Origin: Petasospora fabianii | Lineage: Eukaryota; Ascomycota; Saccharomycetes; Phaffomycetales; Wickerhamomycetaceae | Assembly: GCA_022641835.1 (NCBI GenBank) | Contig: CP048719.1 | Coordinates: forward strand, 929,547 to 993,546 | Direction of reading: 5' to 3' | DNA length: 64,000 nt | In this document: in pieces, positions 1 to 11,435 of the stretch | Layout: each line of letters starts with the position of its first letter | Position numbering within the stretch: the first letter of the stretch is position 1 | Notes under the pieces: generated by a model | What the model was told of the DNA's origin: nothing | Database searches by the model: none | Seen by the model: only the letters and a program-made list of their open reading frames with translations | Made by a program: the position numbers and the translations under genes

Positions 1-2743
1 ATTACACTATAACAGCATTGAATTATACTTATCCCCCTGGCATTGAGGTGCCTTTGGGGTGTTGAAAGGTCTTGATGATGCGGATGATGGAGGTTCGAGT
101 CATGTGGCGCTGGCTACTCTGCGACTGGGCTCTTACCAATATCATTTAGCCCATCTCGATCTAGATACAGATTCTACTGGCTCATGCAACGAGTGTTGGT
201 CAATGGATGCTTCAGTTTGGTCTACATGTACTTCGACTATGTCGACCCATGTGCATCGCGTGGTTTTGTGCTTGTCACTGCCAGTTGCCGTTGCTGAAGA
301 GCTAACCATGCCTTTATTCCATTCCATTCTTTCTTGGTCAGCCTCGGAGCATTATATGAGTCCAGTTTGATCACCTCTTTATATAGTTCTTGTCACACTG
401 CTCGGCACGGCTTGGAGATGGAGGACACTTCCCATTGATGTTTCACTACTTGACCTCTTCGGAGAGGCCGTGCTTTCCTGCAAACATTGTGGTTATGTTC
501 AGTTGTCTAGTCAGTCAGGTTGAGAGTGGTGTCTAACCATGTGTCTACACATGTGAACTTGCATTTTAGGAGTGTTGCGGTACTCCTATCTATAGGTCGA
601 GGGGAAGGGCTTAACTGCTCTTCATTCACTGCTTTCAACTACTGACACAAGACGCTGAACTAACGATCCCCTTTCCCCCTCTCCGAGCTTATGGGTCAAC
701 GGACACTGTGGTCCTCCAGTGCTATGTCTGATGATATACTGGTTTAACACATGTTTACGTGTGTGTCCTTGCATGGTATGACTTTGGCGTATCTATAAGT
801 CAAGGCAGGTGAGCTAACTGCCTCCATTCTAGTATCTCGTATGGACAAAGCACTGTAGATATGGGCCCTGACAGGGCTCTACAGACCAAGGTGACTGTTG
901 AATGTTCATGTGTCGACTCAGTTAAGTTGCTGGATGTGACGTCTACTCATGTGTCTTCACATGTGTCCTCGCTTGTCGAGGCTGATGAGCTAATTGCCTT
1001 CATTCATTACTTCCGCACACTGACAAGGTACTGAACACCCATGTTATACAGTCATACATTCAGCTGTCAGTTGACAGCTGCTCAGAGAGGTGGATTGGTC
1101 TCAGGGGAATCGTCCACATGTGACTTATACCATTTGTAGTTGGAGTTGAAGGATGCCCAGCCAAAAAGAGCTGCGAGCAGGGAGGAGTCCGTTGCCTTAT
1201 ATCACACCCAGGCGTGTCAATTGTTATATGTCTAGGGTGCCCTAAGGGCCAGTGCTTCTTCTGGGTCAGTGTTTGCATGGAGGTCGGTGTTATACCTCTT
1301 AGTTGAAGGACTCCGTACACCTCCCGCTGGCCCCATCTAACGAGGGGGAAGCCAGTGTGGCCTCGCACATGACGGTGGACTAGACCTACCACGACAGTCA
1401 TCGGGGTGTGAGATTCCTTCTTGGGACAGTGACATGGGGCTCGTGTGCACCTCATTAGTAGGCTCCAGATTCCCTGTGCCTGGCAACCCGAACGGGGAAG
1501 TCGGCAAACCCTAGGTGGTGTCCCTCGCAGACAGGTGGAGAAATCCTGGAGGGTCATCCCAGGATGTCGGACACTTCTCCCCAGGTAAAGACTACGGAGA
1601 TGGTCGTCAGAGTGCCACCTAGGATGGAAGAGGATGGAATTGGTGGTCTCTGGACACGACTATCCCGAATAGTCCCTGGCAGTGGGATAAGCCTTACGCT
1701 GACCCAAAAGTAGATCCGCGGCCCCTGGGAAGAGGTACTAACGTTGAACATAGACAGGGTGGACAGAGTGATGGATTATACCCGGTGGTGTTGTTCTTCC
1801 CCAGGTGGGGATACTCAGGTGGCCATGAATCGTGGTCATAGGCAGTGAGGTGATGTCTCTCCATATTGAGGCATCGGACAAATTCACCGGGGCCCAACAC
1901 TCTGCACACAACCTGTAATGTCAGCGTACAGGCCACCATTAAAGCAAGAGGCCCTTCCTTGCTATATTAATGGTCCCAGTGGGGTCAAAAATGTTGGGTA
2001 ATCATGGGAGAGCGGGGGCATGTCCGATTTTTCGTAGGTATAGGGTCAGGGCTCGCTATGTTGTAGGAAGGCGCTGGAGAGACAGGCAAGGCTTCTATGC
2101 GTCAATGAAGCACACGAGGGTGTTTATGTGCTAGTTAGTAATGCTATGAAGTCCTTTTTGTAGCTGTATTTACTGCGCTGATTGAGTTATTGCCAAAAGA
2201 AGCCAGTTGAGGTAGTGTAGGTATGCGCGCCAGGGCCAGATACTAGAGCCTATCTGAAATAATTGTCTATAACGTGCCTTCAGAAGGGTCAATAAAACAT
2301 CATTACTGTTATTGGAGTGATACCAAATGAAATAAGCTCGTTTAGAATGACTATACTGGGATCCAGCGCTAGAGTTGAAGCGTTGTTGTAGCTCGACGCG
2401 TTACTAGGTCAAAAGAATAAACCTATTGTTTTGCATGTGCTGACACCATTTCTGGCTAAATTACAGAAAGGACCATCCATAATGCTAGAAGTGAGCCAGC
2501 TGATCATACTGCAAGCAAGTGAGCGAGGTATGGAGGCGATTCCATTGTGTATGATCCTGTTATAGATCTTGAAAATTTGCCAGATTCTCTGTTCAAGACG
2601 TCACATACTAAGGACGATCATATACGATGGCAGTAGTATTATAAAGGCGTACAAGCTACTAGTACAGTGCATGTACACCCTCTCTACCCTCTATGGGCTC
2701 TCAAAGGCTCTAATTCTCGCTCGTCGTTGTATATGATCGTAAA
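1..2743. repeat. Copy A of a large hairpin-rich non-coding repeat
   Basis: This stretch aligns along its length with 12667-15208. It is a direct repeat, and the left end may be cut by the window edge. Three zones are seen. Positions about 50-1060 hold short modules, each with an inverted repeat near ACATGTG, a second hairpin, and a GCTAACTGCC-type motif followed by TTCATTC. Positions about 1060-2060 are more GC-rich and nearly identical to copy B except for homopolymer lengths. Positions about 2060-2743 are clearly more diverged. Open frames exist on the minus strand (for example 1060-1557) but homopolymer differences break them in copy B and no protein domain is visible. No transposase, integrase, reverse transcriptase, LTR or target-site duplication was recognised. 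It may be a non-coding repeat family, a source of structured RNA, or a decayed element. Confidence 0.85.
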
Positions 2744-3295
2744 CAATACCAAGAGCAAAGTTGGTAGGATTAGCGCAAATCAGCCTAGAAGCGGTACCAT
2801 AATTATCAGTCACCAGCTTCTCTAGTAGCTAGTATGCTATATCGAATGAAAGCCCTAAGCCAGGGCACCGTTATGCTGCTCTCGACCGGCTTTAACACTT
2901 AGTATCTAAGGTGTATGATGATGTTTAAAGTTCAGTTTTATTTCTCAGTAATTTATGCACATTTCGCGGAAATTTACCTCGTATCTTATTAGTGCATAAA
3001 TATGCATACTAGTTATGGCCATATGCATTAACGTGCATAGCACTGCCGATTAATACTTAAATTCTCTTATCCCGTCTTGTAGTCACCAATCTCATTGTTT
3101 TCTATGCGATGCTTGAAGATTTGCAGCACCATGAAGGCTGTGCTAGAGGTTCTTAGATCTATAACTCAGTCTGCGACATAGAGACATATCTATACGTTGT
3201 TCGCCACGAGATCGGTAAGTTCAATCGTTTAGGTAATAGGGTAAACAGCACATATCATTAAGCGTTTCCAAGTATAACTATATAACCTAACATCT
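2744..3295. other. AT-rich spacer between repeat copy A and SEC6
   Basis: No gene is seen. Positions 2950-3045 carry several TGCAT/ATGCA words (GTGCATAAATATGCATAC and neighbours) and TTTCGCGGAAA. A similar word mix (TTCGCGAATATTT, TTGCATAAACTTATGCAC) lies to the right of copy B at about 15438-15505, so a weakly conserved tail of the repeat may extend here. Confidence 0.4.
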
Positions 3296-5644
3296 TCATA
3301 GATAATTCTTCTTGATCTTGGAATTGAGGCTGAATCTCCCCATAAACGAAGGCTCAAGATTGTACTGATTTTCATCGATAAACTTCTTCTGAACCTCCTT
3401 AGCCCTTGGAATGATCATCTTAGCATCAGATGAATCGATATCTCTGCGTGCCTTGAGTACCAAAGAGAGGAATTCTGGTTTGATGTCAGGGAAGTTGGCC
3501 ACAGTCGATTGCCAATGGACAAGGATTTGATCAAGATCAGGTTCAGTGGACAAATCCATAAAGTTCTCAACAATCTTAAACTTAGATTCAATGATGTTTT
3601 GGTTTATGAATTGAACAAACAGCTTGTAGAACACTTCAAAGTCTCTCTTGACACAAGTGAGCAGCTTATCTGTTGTCTTTGGGAATTTGACGTCGTTGTT
3701 CAAATTATTCAAGTAGCGAAGAATACATTCTTCGATAATGTCCTCTGATAAGATCTCAAACAAATAACTGTTCATCGACATCTTCAATTCACCAAGATAC
3801 TCTCTTAGGGTATCAGAGATTTGTTGAGAGTAATTGGCAGAAGTCCAGTCCTTAGTAAAGATCTTATCCATGACAACTTTCAAATCGTCAAAGATGATCA
3901 CAATCAAACCATCACAACATTGCTTAGCCAAATTGGCAAAGCCATCAATGGTACTTTCAAGATCTGTATGGATCATAGAGGCATACTTCTTACTCACCAT
4001 TCCACCGTACTTATTCGAAATGGCCTCTGTGTAATCAGCACCTCTCATCTGATCGTTCGCCAAAGCTGTCAAATATTCAATCAATCCAGCAGGAACAGGT
4101 GTAATCTCCTCTTCTTCAGTCTCTTGTTTCTTCTTCTTCGAATCAACGTTGTTGTAAACAAGCCATTTCTGAACTTCACTCTTGACCAAGTCACCCCATG
4201 TTTGTTGTCTCTTAATTAGAAGTTTACCAAATTCAGAAATAACACCAGCCAAGATCTTACCTTGACCGGATCCAGCAGCAGTTTCACACTGTTGCGTAAA
4301 CATTTGAAATACAATTTTGGTTCCTTCCAATGCCAACAGCCCTTCAGAGTCAGCATCTGGTGCTTGGATTCTCGTCTTAAACACCTCATGCTCTGTGCTT
4401 TCCAAATTTCCAACCCATTCTTTCATCTTCATCACAATCAAGTTCAGATAATCTGTTAACAATTGTTCTTTCTCCGACTCACCAATTACGGTCTTGACAT
4501 CTGCCTTCTTGAGGTTGAAGTCAGTTCTCATAATTTCTTGGAATTGGTTATCAAAGTCCAAGATATCCAAGATGATGAGTGTCTCTGGTTCAGATTCAAT
4601 GAGTCTCACAATAAGTGTATGCAACTCGTTATAGTAAATGTCGTAATAGACTTTGAATATATCCCATTTTGGAGGGACGAGTCCCGTCAGCACTTGCTGC
4701 ACAGCAGCCAAATCATGAAAGACCCAACTCAATTCATTCAAGATTGCAAAGATGTCACCTTGATCCTCAAAAGTGGCCCAGCAGTTCTTGAAGATCTCCC
4801 TGACACTGTCAGTGATCTTTTCGAGGAAGAAATGCTTGTAGTGTCTTGGCTTAGTACGTCCCTGGAGTGTGCCATTGACAATTTGTTCAAAGAGCGATAC
4901 ACTACCTTTTTTCTCCTTGTTCTTACCTTCAATGACTTTTTTCAAAGCCTCAACCATCGTATCTTGCTTTTCTTCAAACTCAATGACCTTAGCAAGTCTA
5001 ACAACTAGACTAAAGTTTTCCTCCTTTACGGACTCGACGATACCCTCAATGATGTTTCCCAACATCCGATCAAACTTCTTGATGACGCCATCAGTCTTCG
5101 AGGTTAATCGTTTCACTGTGAATTTGGAATCATCACTACTCTTCTCTGCCAATTCTAATATCCGATCCTGGAAATCTCTTAGTGCGTTTAACTTGAAATG
5201 GATCGGTAGAAGTCCCGGCACTTCCGAGTCTGGTCCAATAGATTCATACTGCTCTTCTTCAATCATGCGATCCACTTCTTGTAAGCGGGCATTGAAACTT
5301 CCAACATCTTCTGCAATTCGTGAACTCTGATCAAAGATCTCATGGACGTGTGTAATGTTATTGATAAGCTCAAACCTACTGATGGAACCAAATGATTCAG
5401 TAGCGATGGAACTCACAGCGCTTAGATTGTCCCTAAGCGAGCGTACATCTTCCTGACACAGCGAAAGATGATCCATGTCTCGAAGAAGGTGATCCAGCTG
5501 TGTCTGTGCCAATGACTTGAGCTTCACATCGATGGCGGACTTCTCTGTCTGAAGCTGAGTCCTGAGTGTATTGATCTTGTCGAGATCCTCCTCGGTCTTG
5601 AGCAACTGCCCAATGTTACGTAGCGCGGCTTCACGTGTAGTCAT
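3296..5644 (-). CDS. SEC6: Exocyst complex subunit Sec6
   Basis: The 782-residue protein starts at the ATG at 5644 and is close in length to S. cerevisiae Sec6 (about 805 residues). The sequence is highly helical: an N-terminal coiled coil (roughly residues 1-120) is followed by the extended Sec6 helical-bundle domain to the C terminus, with no membrane segment. Sec6 is a subunit of the octameric exocyst, which tethers secretory vesicles to the plasma membrane at growth sites, where Sec6 binds the SNARE Sec9. A short lysine/glutamate-rich segment (KKKKQETEEEE, near residue 505) looks like a surface loop. It lies 361 bp downstream of NOG1 on the same strand. Identification is by overall family resemblance; no catalytic motif is expected. 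Confidence 0.9.
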   Translation of the reverse strand: MTTREAALRNIGQLLKTEEDLDKINTLRTQLQTEKSAIDVKLKSLAQTQLDHLLRDMDHLSLCQEDVRSLRDNLSAVSSIATESFGSISRFELINNITHVHEIFDQSSRIAEDVGSFNARLQEVDRMIEEEQYESIGPDSEVPGLLPIHFKLNALRDFQDRILELAEKSSDDSKFTVKRLTSKTDGVIKKFDRMLGNIIEGIVESVKEENFSLVVRLAKVIEFEEKQDTMVEALKKVIEGKNKEKKGSVSLFEQIVNGTLQGRTKPRHYKHFFLEKITDSVREIFKNCWATFEDQGDIFAILNELSWVFHDLAAVQQVLTGLVPPKWDIFKVYYDIYYNELHTLIVRLIESEPETLIILDILDFDNQFQEIMRTDFNLKKADVKTVIGESEKEQLLTDYLNLIVMKMKEWVGNLESTEHEVFKTRIQAPDADSEGLLALEGTKIVFQMFTQQCETAAGSGQGKILAGVISEFGKLLIKRQQTWGDLVKSEVQKWLVYNNVDSKKKKQETEEEEITPVPAGLIEYLTALANDQMRGADYTEAISNKYGGMVSKKYASMIHTDLESTIDGFANLAKQCCDGLIVIIFDDLKVVMDKIFTKDWTSANYSQQISDTLREYLGELKMSMNSYLFEILSEDIIEECILRYLNNLNNDVKFPKTTDKLLTCVKRDFEVFYKLFVQFINQNIIESKFKIVENFMDLSTEPDLDQILVHWQSTVANFPDIKPEFLSLVLKARRDIDSSDAKMIIPRAKEVQKKFIDENQYNLEPSFMGRFSLNSKIKKNYL

Positions 5645-6005
5645 ATGTATATCTTTCCTCTTTCCTTTACCTGCGTCCTTGTCTCCGTCTATCCACTGTT
5701 CAAGTTAACCGCCGTTAAAGTCAAAGGTGATGTTGATGTTTATGTTTATGAGATTAAGCGCCCATTCGCGAAAACGATCCGAAGCTCTACAACTTCATTA
5801 TACAGAAACCATAGTATTAACCCGGAAAGCACAATTAAATTGGAAACTAGTGTACACACAAGAAGAAATCATAGGTCATGAAACGGAGATGTGAAATGTG
5901 GGAAAAGAACAGAAAAAAATAGTAAAGAGAACACGTCATGATGAGGGGAAATGCAAATGCAGAGTAGATGGGATTGAAAAGACAACAACACATCATATAC
6001 CAAGA

Positions 6006-7919
6006 TCAACGGAAGTCAGTCTTACCGTTACCACGCTTACCACTGAACAAGTGCTTTGGCAAGGAGGCTGTAGAGTGACGATCACCCTCACCTTGTCTAG
6101 CCTGTCTGTTTCTCTCACGTCTCTGAACCTTGGCGAGTCTCTCAGCCTTAGATCTCAAAGAGCCATCAGAAACACCATCGTTCAAACGATCAGTCTTGTA
6201 AGCTGGTTGTCTCTTACCGTGACCAGTAGACATCTCTTCAAACACAACATCGGCACCAGTGTCCTCGTATCTCTGGGAGAGTTTGGCCTGCTTCTTGGCC
6301 TGGAGAGCAGAAGTGTTGTGGCCAAGAGATTCCAAGTGGTTTTCCATCTCGGAGAAGGACTTGGTCATCTTGGAACGTGGCATAGTACCACCATTCTTCA
6401 AAGCCTTTCTGTTTCTAGAAGCATTGATCATCTTTTGTTGCTTCTCTCTGATCCACTGAGCCTTCTCATGGATGTCCTCAGCTTCCTCGTCCTCAATCTC
6501 AGAGTCAGAGTCGTAGAATCCCTCAGCTTCCAATCTCTCTTCTTCCTCCTCCAAAGCCTGCAACTTAGCAGCAATGTCAGCATCCAAGAAGTCATAAACG
6601 TTCTTACCTTCAAGCAATTCTGGCATCTTGTCATTCTTCCATTCGTCATCCTCCAAGATGTACTTATCGTGTAAGTTGATGTTGAAAACACCTGCACCAC
6701 CATTCTCAGCTTCAATGTCACGAGCCAATCTTCTTCTGTTTGGATCCATCTTATCATACTTCTCAAGGGATTTAACACCTTCTGGAATGTAAGCTTCTCT
6801 CTTAATGTCATCTCTTGGAGCTGGCTTAGCAACATGAATCTTGTTCAAAACGTTGTTAACACGAGCGGAACCCTTAAGCTTTTGTTCAATTCTAGAGGCA
6901 AGCAATTTTTCACAAGCTTTGTTTCTAACATTCATAACGTTATCCTCCTCATGACAAGAAGCCTCCATGATCTCAACACCTGGTGTCTTAGTCAAAGTCT
7001 TTAACAACTCCTGACGTTCTGGATCCAAATCCTCTGGCTTGAGAATATCAGTCTTGTTTATCACAACAAGAACTGACTTGTTAGCGAACAATGGCTTAAT
7101 AGAGTGGAAAAGCTTAACCTGAGCCTCGATTGAGAAACCACACTGCTCGGAGATATCCATAAAGTAAAGTACTGTGGAACGCAAATGAGCAATAGCATAG
7201 ATGGATTGCATCTCAATGTTGTTCATCTCTTCAGTTGGTCTATCCAAGATACCTGGAGTATCAATGGCTTGGAATCTCAAATATTTATAGTCAAAATGAC
7301 CAACATAGAGAGACTTGGTGGTGAAGGCATATGGTTGCACTTCAACATCAGCCTTGGTGATACAACGAAGGAAAGAAGATTTACCAACGTTTGGGTAACC
7401 ACAGATCAACAAAGTTCTGGTGTTTGGATCAATAGATGGCAAACGACCCAAATGTTGTCTAACCTGCTCCAAATAAGCCAATGGGTCTTTAAGCTTCTTA
7501 ATAATGGTAGCCATACGACCAAGAGCAGCTCTCTTCAACTGCTTACATTGGAAAAGAGATTGACCAAACTTGAGCAATCTGACATAGTCACGAGAAACCT
7601 GCTCGATAAGAGACTTAGCTCTAGAAACGGCAGCGAGAGAAACCTTGTAATGATTCTTCTCATAAAGAGTATCCATAAGATCTCTATGGAATGGATGAAC
7701 ATCATCAATCTTTGGGAATCCGGAAATGATATCGTTAAACTTCTCTTCAAATCCTTCAGCAGTAAATTTGACCTTTCTCATATAAAAGGCTCTGATTCTC
7801 TGAATCTTAAAGCCCGGTCTGATCACAGTAGGTGTCTTTCTCTGTGTTCTGTTAAGAACAATGTCCAAGAGGTCATTGCCGTTAGGCACCGTTGGAATGT
7901 CCTTCCAAGTCAACTGCAT
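6006..7919 (-). CDS. NOG1: Nucleolar GTPase Nog1, 60S ribosome biogenesis
   Basis: The 637-residue protein starts at the ATG at 7919. An N-terminal helical region (about residues 1-165) leads into an Obg-type GTPase domain with G1 GYPNVGKS (about 174-181), G3 DTPG (about 220-223) and G4 NKTD (about 287-290). The C-terminal third is charged, with acidic stretches and a basic end ([16 protein letters not shown]). Nog1 binds pre-60S particles in nucleolus and cytoplasm, inserts its C-terminal tail into the nascent polypeptide exit tunnel, and is needed for 60S maturation. Length matches the yeast family (about 647 residues). It diverges from the HSP60-like gene across a 288-bp promoter. All diagnostic GTPase motifs are intact. 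Confidence 0.96.
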   Translation of the reverse strand: MQLTWKDIPTVPNGNDLLDIVLNRTQRKTPTVIRPGFKIQRIRAFYMRKVKFTAEGFEEKFNDIISGFPKIDDVHPFHRDLMDTLYEKNHYKVSLAAVSRAKSLIEQVSRDYVRLLKFGQSLFQCKQLKRAALGRMATIIKKLKDPLAYLEQVRQHLGRLPSIDPNTRTLLICGYPNVGKSSFLRCITKADVEVQPYAFTTKSLYVGHFDYKYLRFQAIDTPGILDRPTEEMNNIEMQSIYAIAHLRSTVLYFMDISEQCGFSIEAQVKLFHSIKPLFANKSVLVVINKTDILKPEDLDPERQELLKTLTKTPGVEIMEASCHEEDNVMNVRNKACEKLLASRIEQKLKGSARVNNVLNKIHVAKPAPRDDIKREAYIPEGVKSLEKYDKMDPNRRRLARDIEAENGGAGVFNINLHDKYILEDDEWKNDKMPELLEGKNVYDFLDADIAAKLQALEEEEERLEAEGFYDSDSEIEDEEAEDIHEKAQWIREKQQKMINASRNRKALKNGGTMPRSKMTKSFSEMENHLESLGHNTSALQAKKQAKLSQRYEDTGADVVFEEMSTGHGKRQPAYKTDRLNDGVSDGSLRSKAERLAKVQRRERNRQARQGEGDRHSTASLPKHLFSGKRGNGKTDFR

Positions 7920-8207
7920 CTCTAGTGGCGTGGAATCAACTTCTAAGTAAAGCCCCCCGCTATGCGATGAGCAGCTCTTCTCCTTATTAAAATTTTTTTG
8001 TATGGCACCTGCACGAAAAGAAATAAAAAAAAAAAAAACTATCTCGCTTATGTAAGTGCTGACTACAGCAGCTCGACTCTAAATTACCCGGCTCACAATT
8101 CGGCCCCGGCCGAAGATCAATGAAGCTCATAGAACTCTTTTATAGATCTTGAGACCCAGCTCATCTCTTGTTGATATCTCACGCCCCATCGACAATATTC
8201 ATTGACA
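7920..8207. promoter_or_regulatory. Shared promoter of NOG1 and the HSP60-like gene
   Basis: This 288-bp divergent intergenic region contains a poly-A tract (about 8026-8038) that could exclude nucleosomes. A TTTTATAG box at about 8138-8145, some 65 bp before the chaperonin ATG, may be its TATA element. No clear three-unit heat-shock element was identified by eye. Confidence 0.4.
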
Positions 8208-9869
8208 ATGCTGAGAGGTCTTAAGCCACAAAGACAGTTCACACGTGGAATCAAGACCATTCATAAGGAGCTCAAGTTTGGAAACGAGGCGAGACTAGCT
8301 GTGTTACGAGGAGCTACTATTCTTCATGATGCCGTTGCCGTTTCGTTAGGACCAAAAGGTCGTAATGCATTAATGGAGCAGAAATACAATGCACCAAGAA
8401 TCACCAAAGATGGTGTTTCGATAGCTGAAGAGATTGTCGTTGCTGATAAATTTGAGAATATGGGTGCTCAATTGTTCAAAGATATCACACAGAAGGCTAA
8501 TGCAGAGTCTGGAGACGGTACAACGAGTAGTACTGTGTTGGCTCATGCAATCCTTTCAGATGCTATCAAGAAGGTCAGTACTGGATCAGATGCTAACTCT
8601 ATCAGAAAAGGTGTTCAGGCTGGTGTTCAGAGAGTTGTGGATTATCTTGAATCTCAAAAGAAGACCATCACAGGTGGTGAGGAACTTAAACAAATCGCTG
8701 CCATCTCGTGTAACGGTGATGCTCATCTCGGTGATCTCATTGCCAAGGCCGTGGAAGCTGTTGGTTTAGAAGGAATCATCACCATTGAAAAGGGAAACAC
8801 CGTCGAAGACAAACTTGAAGTCAAGAAAGGTTTCAGATTCAATGAAGGTTTCATCGATGCCAAATTTGGTGATCTTAGGAACCCAAAGAAGAAAATTGAA
8901 CTTGAAAACCCATTAATCCTACTCCATAAGGGAGACATCAAACAAGCTCAACACATTCTTCCAATTCTTTCACATGCCCAAAGGGAAAAAAGACCTGTCT
9001 TGGTCATTTGTGAGAATCTTGGTGGTGACGCACTCGCCATCTCTATCCTTAACAAGATCAGAGGCCAAGTCAACATCGTTGCCGTTCGTGCCCCAGGTTT
9101 CGGTGATGCCAGAGCCGACTACTTCTCGGATTTAGAAGCTGTCACTGGTGCAACACTCACAGATCCAAATGCCGGTACCATTGCAAGCACGGCTACGAAG
9201 CACTTGTTCGGATCGGCATCATCTGTATCAATCTCTTCAACTGAGACTGTTATCGTTGGTGGTAATGGTCCACAGCAAGCTGTTGAGCTTCGTGTTGAGG
9301 AAATCAGGGCAAGACTAGAAAATGATAAGACTTTAGGGTTGGGTGATAAGGATCAAATGAAGGAACGTCTTGCCAAATTGACAAGTGGTGCTGCTGTTGT
9401 TCAAGTTGGTGGTGCTTCTCAGATGGAAGTAAAGGAGAAAAAAGATAGACTTGATGATGCTTTGAACTCGACTTATTCTGCCTTGAAGAACGGTATTGTT
9501 CCAGGTGGTGGTGTTGCATTGCTCAAGTCCAGCGTGGCCCTTGAAGGTGCCGAGACTGATCTTAACTTTGATGAAAAGCTCGGTTTAGACATTGTTAAGA
9601 AGTCACTATCGGCTCCATTCGATAGAATCTTGGCTAATTCTGGCTTGACAGGTGCTGATTATAAACGCAAGCTTGATGGTTCCTTCAGCACTGGTGTTGA
9701 TGCAACCACTGGTGAGGTTGTTGACATGTATGACGCTGGTGTCATTGACCCTTTGAACACTGTCAAGTCTGCCTTGACAAATGCTGCTGGTGTCACAAGT
9801 TTGTTAGCTACAACTGAAGTTGCCATTACAAACGTTCTTGGTAAGATTGAAGGTTTTGATGGAAGATAA
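8208..9869 (+). CDS. Divergent mitochondrial HSP60-like chaperonin
   Basis: The first ATG (8208) gives 553 residues; the frame opens earlier but only from TTG. A basic, acid-free N terminus (about residues 1-19) suits a mitochondrial presequence. Group I chaperonin core motifs are present: LGPKGRN (about 47-53), TKDGV (67-71), GDGTTSS (102-108), RGQVNIVAVRAPGFGD, and PGGGVALL. Aspartates matching GroEL D52, D87 and D398 are kept, so ATP hydrolysis looks possible. The apical segment that reads GYLSPYF in GroEL (GFISPYF in yeast Hsp60) is GFIDAKF here (214-220), and there is no C-terminal GGM-rich tail; the protein ends GFDGR. Family Hsp60 folds imported matrix proteins with Hsp10. This may be a specialised paralogue, with a canonical HSP60 elsewhere, or an unusually diverged sole copy. 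Confidence 0.88.
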   Translation: MLRGLKPQRQFTRGIKTIHKELKFGNEARLAVLRGATILHDAVAVSLGPKGRNALMEQKYNAPRITKDGVSIAEEIVVADKFENMGAQLFKDITQKANAESGDGTTSSTVLAHAILSDAIKKVSTGSDANSIRKGVQAGVQRVVDYLESQKKTITGGEELKQIAAISCNGDAHLGDLIAKAVEAVGLEGIITIEKGNTVEDKLEVKKGFRFNEGFIDAKFGDLRNPKKKIELENPLILLHKGDIKQAQHILPILSHAQREKRPVLVICENLGGDALAISILNKIRGQVNIVAVRAPGFGDARADYFSDLEAVTGATLTDPNAGTIASTATKHLFGSASSVSISSTETVIVGGNGPQQAVELRVEEIRARLENDKTLGLGDKDQMKERLAKLTSGAAVVQVGGASQMEVKEKKDRLDDALNSTYSALKNGIVPGGGVALLKSSVALEGAETDLNFDEKLGLDIVKKSLSAPFDRILANSGLTGADYKRKLDGSFSTGVDATTGEVVDMYDAGVIDPLNTVKSALTNAAGVTSLLATTEVAITNVLGKIEGFDGR

Positions 9870-10123
9870 GTCATTGGTGGAACTTGACTCCTGTACATAT
9901 GCATAATCAATCCCGCTTCCATCGAGATCTAAATCTCTTTGCTCATATCCTTTTTATTTTTCTGGTAATACTAAAACAAATGTATATAGAATCAATAATG
10001 CAGCAATGGACTAAACGTCCACCCATGCTGCTTTTGTATCTCCCTAAATTGGTATTTTATAATCAACTCGTCCATAGATGTGATCCTGCACATCCTTTTT
10101 TTTTGAGGCTTTCAAAAACATCA

Positions 10124-11435
10124 TCAAGATATCTTCAAACTCCCAATATCAACCGCAACACTTGTTCTCCCCAAGAATTCCTGATCCTCATCCATCTTAA
10201 ATTGTGTATCCTCCTCCTCGTCATCATCTTCTTCTCCTTCTTCAGCACCGACAGGTGGCCCTTCCCATACAACATTCTCCTTCAATTGTGCAAAAGACAC
10301 AGAGGGACGACTCATACTTGATCTTGAGCCACGTCTTTGTAGCTCTTGAGGAGTCAACAAGTCTGATAAACTCGAGGGGACAAAATCCTCAAACATTTCC
10401 TCCTCGTCATCATCGTCATCATCATCATCCATGATTGCAGATTCAAACGCAGATGAGTTTTGATAAGTCGGACGTACAACGGCAGAGTGTGACATACTGC
10501 GATAATAGAGACTCTTAGAGTCGTGTGGTATTGTTGACGTCGTAGAAGCTGCTCCTGCTGCTGTTGATGTTGTGCTGCTCCATATGGAAGGCGAGAAGGT
10601 GCCTGGCTGCTCACTGGTTGAGTATGTACGAGGGTTTGTTGGGGAAACGGAGGAAGATTCCATGAACCCTGACCCAGCTATTGGAAGAGGAAGAGATCCA
10701 GCATGGGAAGAGGAAGTAAGACGGGATGTTGTGAATCCAGATGGAGGTGTATCAGAGTTTGTTACTAAAGTGGCGTTGAATGAAGATGGGGGTGAAAGGA
10801 TAGGAACTGTAGGGGATTCTGCAAAGGACAATGTCCGCGTGGTAAAGAAGCCATTTTGAGCGGATCCAACACCATTATTGTTCAATATACGCATTGGCAT
10901 TGTTGAGGAGTGTAATGTAGTGGAATCAGTCTTGCCATTAGTGCCGTTAGTTTGAGCAAGTGGTTCATGAGCCTGTGAATGACCGTTACCGTTGGTGTTC
11001 GCATTAGTGTTATGGATAACTGATCCAGTGGCAACATTATGGTTCTGATACACTTGTGCCAATGTCTTTGGGTTCACTCTGCGCCCATCTGGCAAGATGT
11101 GGGCCAGTGCACATTTGGCTCCAAACTTACAATTGCCCTTCTGGAAGTACTTGCATGGGGCAGTTTCAGAGTTCGTATCAAGCTGATGAGAAAAAGGACA
11201 GGCATTTCCAGCTTGACAGGCTCCTTGCTTAAAGAACTTGCAGGGAACATGAGCGAGATCTGTGTACGATATTGTTAGTTCAACTTTCGCAGAGATATAG
11301 TACCACGGAGAGGGGGCGGAAAGAGGATACTTGAAAGAAGAGCCCAATTTACTCACTCTTGGAAGGTGGAGACTTGGAAACGTCACCTGATGACCTTTGG
11401 GACTTGGAGAATGAACTCCGAGTTTTGTTAGCCAT
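10124..11435 (-). CDS. LEE1-like protein with two CCCH zinc fingers (one intron)
   Basis: Spliced gene: exon 1 is 11357-11435 (ATG at 11435), the intron is 11260-11356 (97 bp, GTGAGT donor, AACTAAC branch site, ACACAG acceptor), and exon 2 is 10124-11259; the product is 404 residues. The exon junction gives MANKTRSSF...SKNLAHVPCKFF. Two tandem C-x7-C-x5-C-x3-H fingers lie near residues 33-75 (CKFFKQGACQAGNACPFSH and CKYFQKGNCKFGAKCALAH), followed by ILPDGR. The remainder is Ser/Thr/Asn-rich and disordered with acidic runs (DDDDDDDD, EEDDDEEE). The finger pair resembles S. cerevisiae Lee1, of unknown function; CCCH fingers usually bind RNA. The C-terminal segment SRPSVSFAQLKENVVWEG is Ser/hydrophobic and might be phosphorylated. 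Family is firm, orthology to LEE1 less so. Confidence 0.8.

Noticed and set aside
85-100. GGTTCGAGTC as a Pol III B box of a tRNA-derived SINE
   Set aside because: No A box at the right distance, and copy B has GGTTTGGGTC at the same place.
961-1010. CTGATGAG in repeat modules as a hammerhead ribozyme core
   Set aside because: No GAAA element or NUH cleavage site follows in a position that would close stems II and III, and no circular or tandem transcript evidence exists.
1060-1939. Minus-strand frames in the repeat as a transposon protein
   Set aside because: Frames are broken by homopolymer differences in copy B, contain no recognisable domain, and read like translated GC-rich non-coding DNA.
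1-2743. Repeat as ribosomal DNA or its spacer
   Set aside because: None of the highly conserved LSU or SSU rRNA stretches could be found on either strand.
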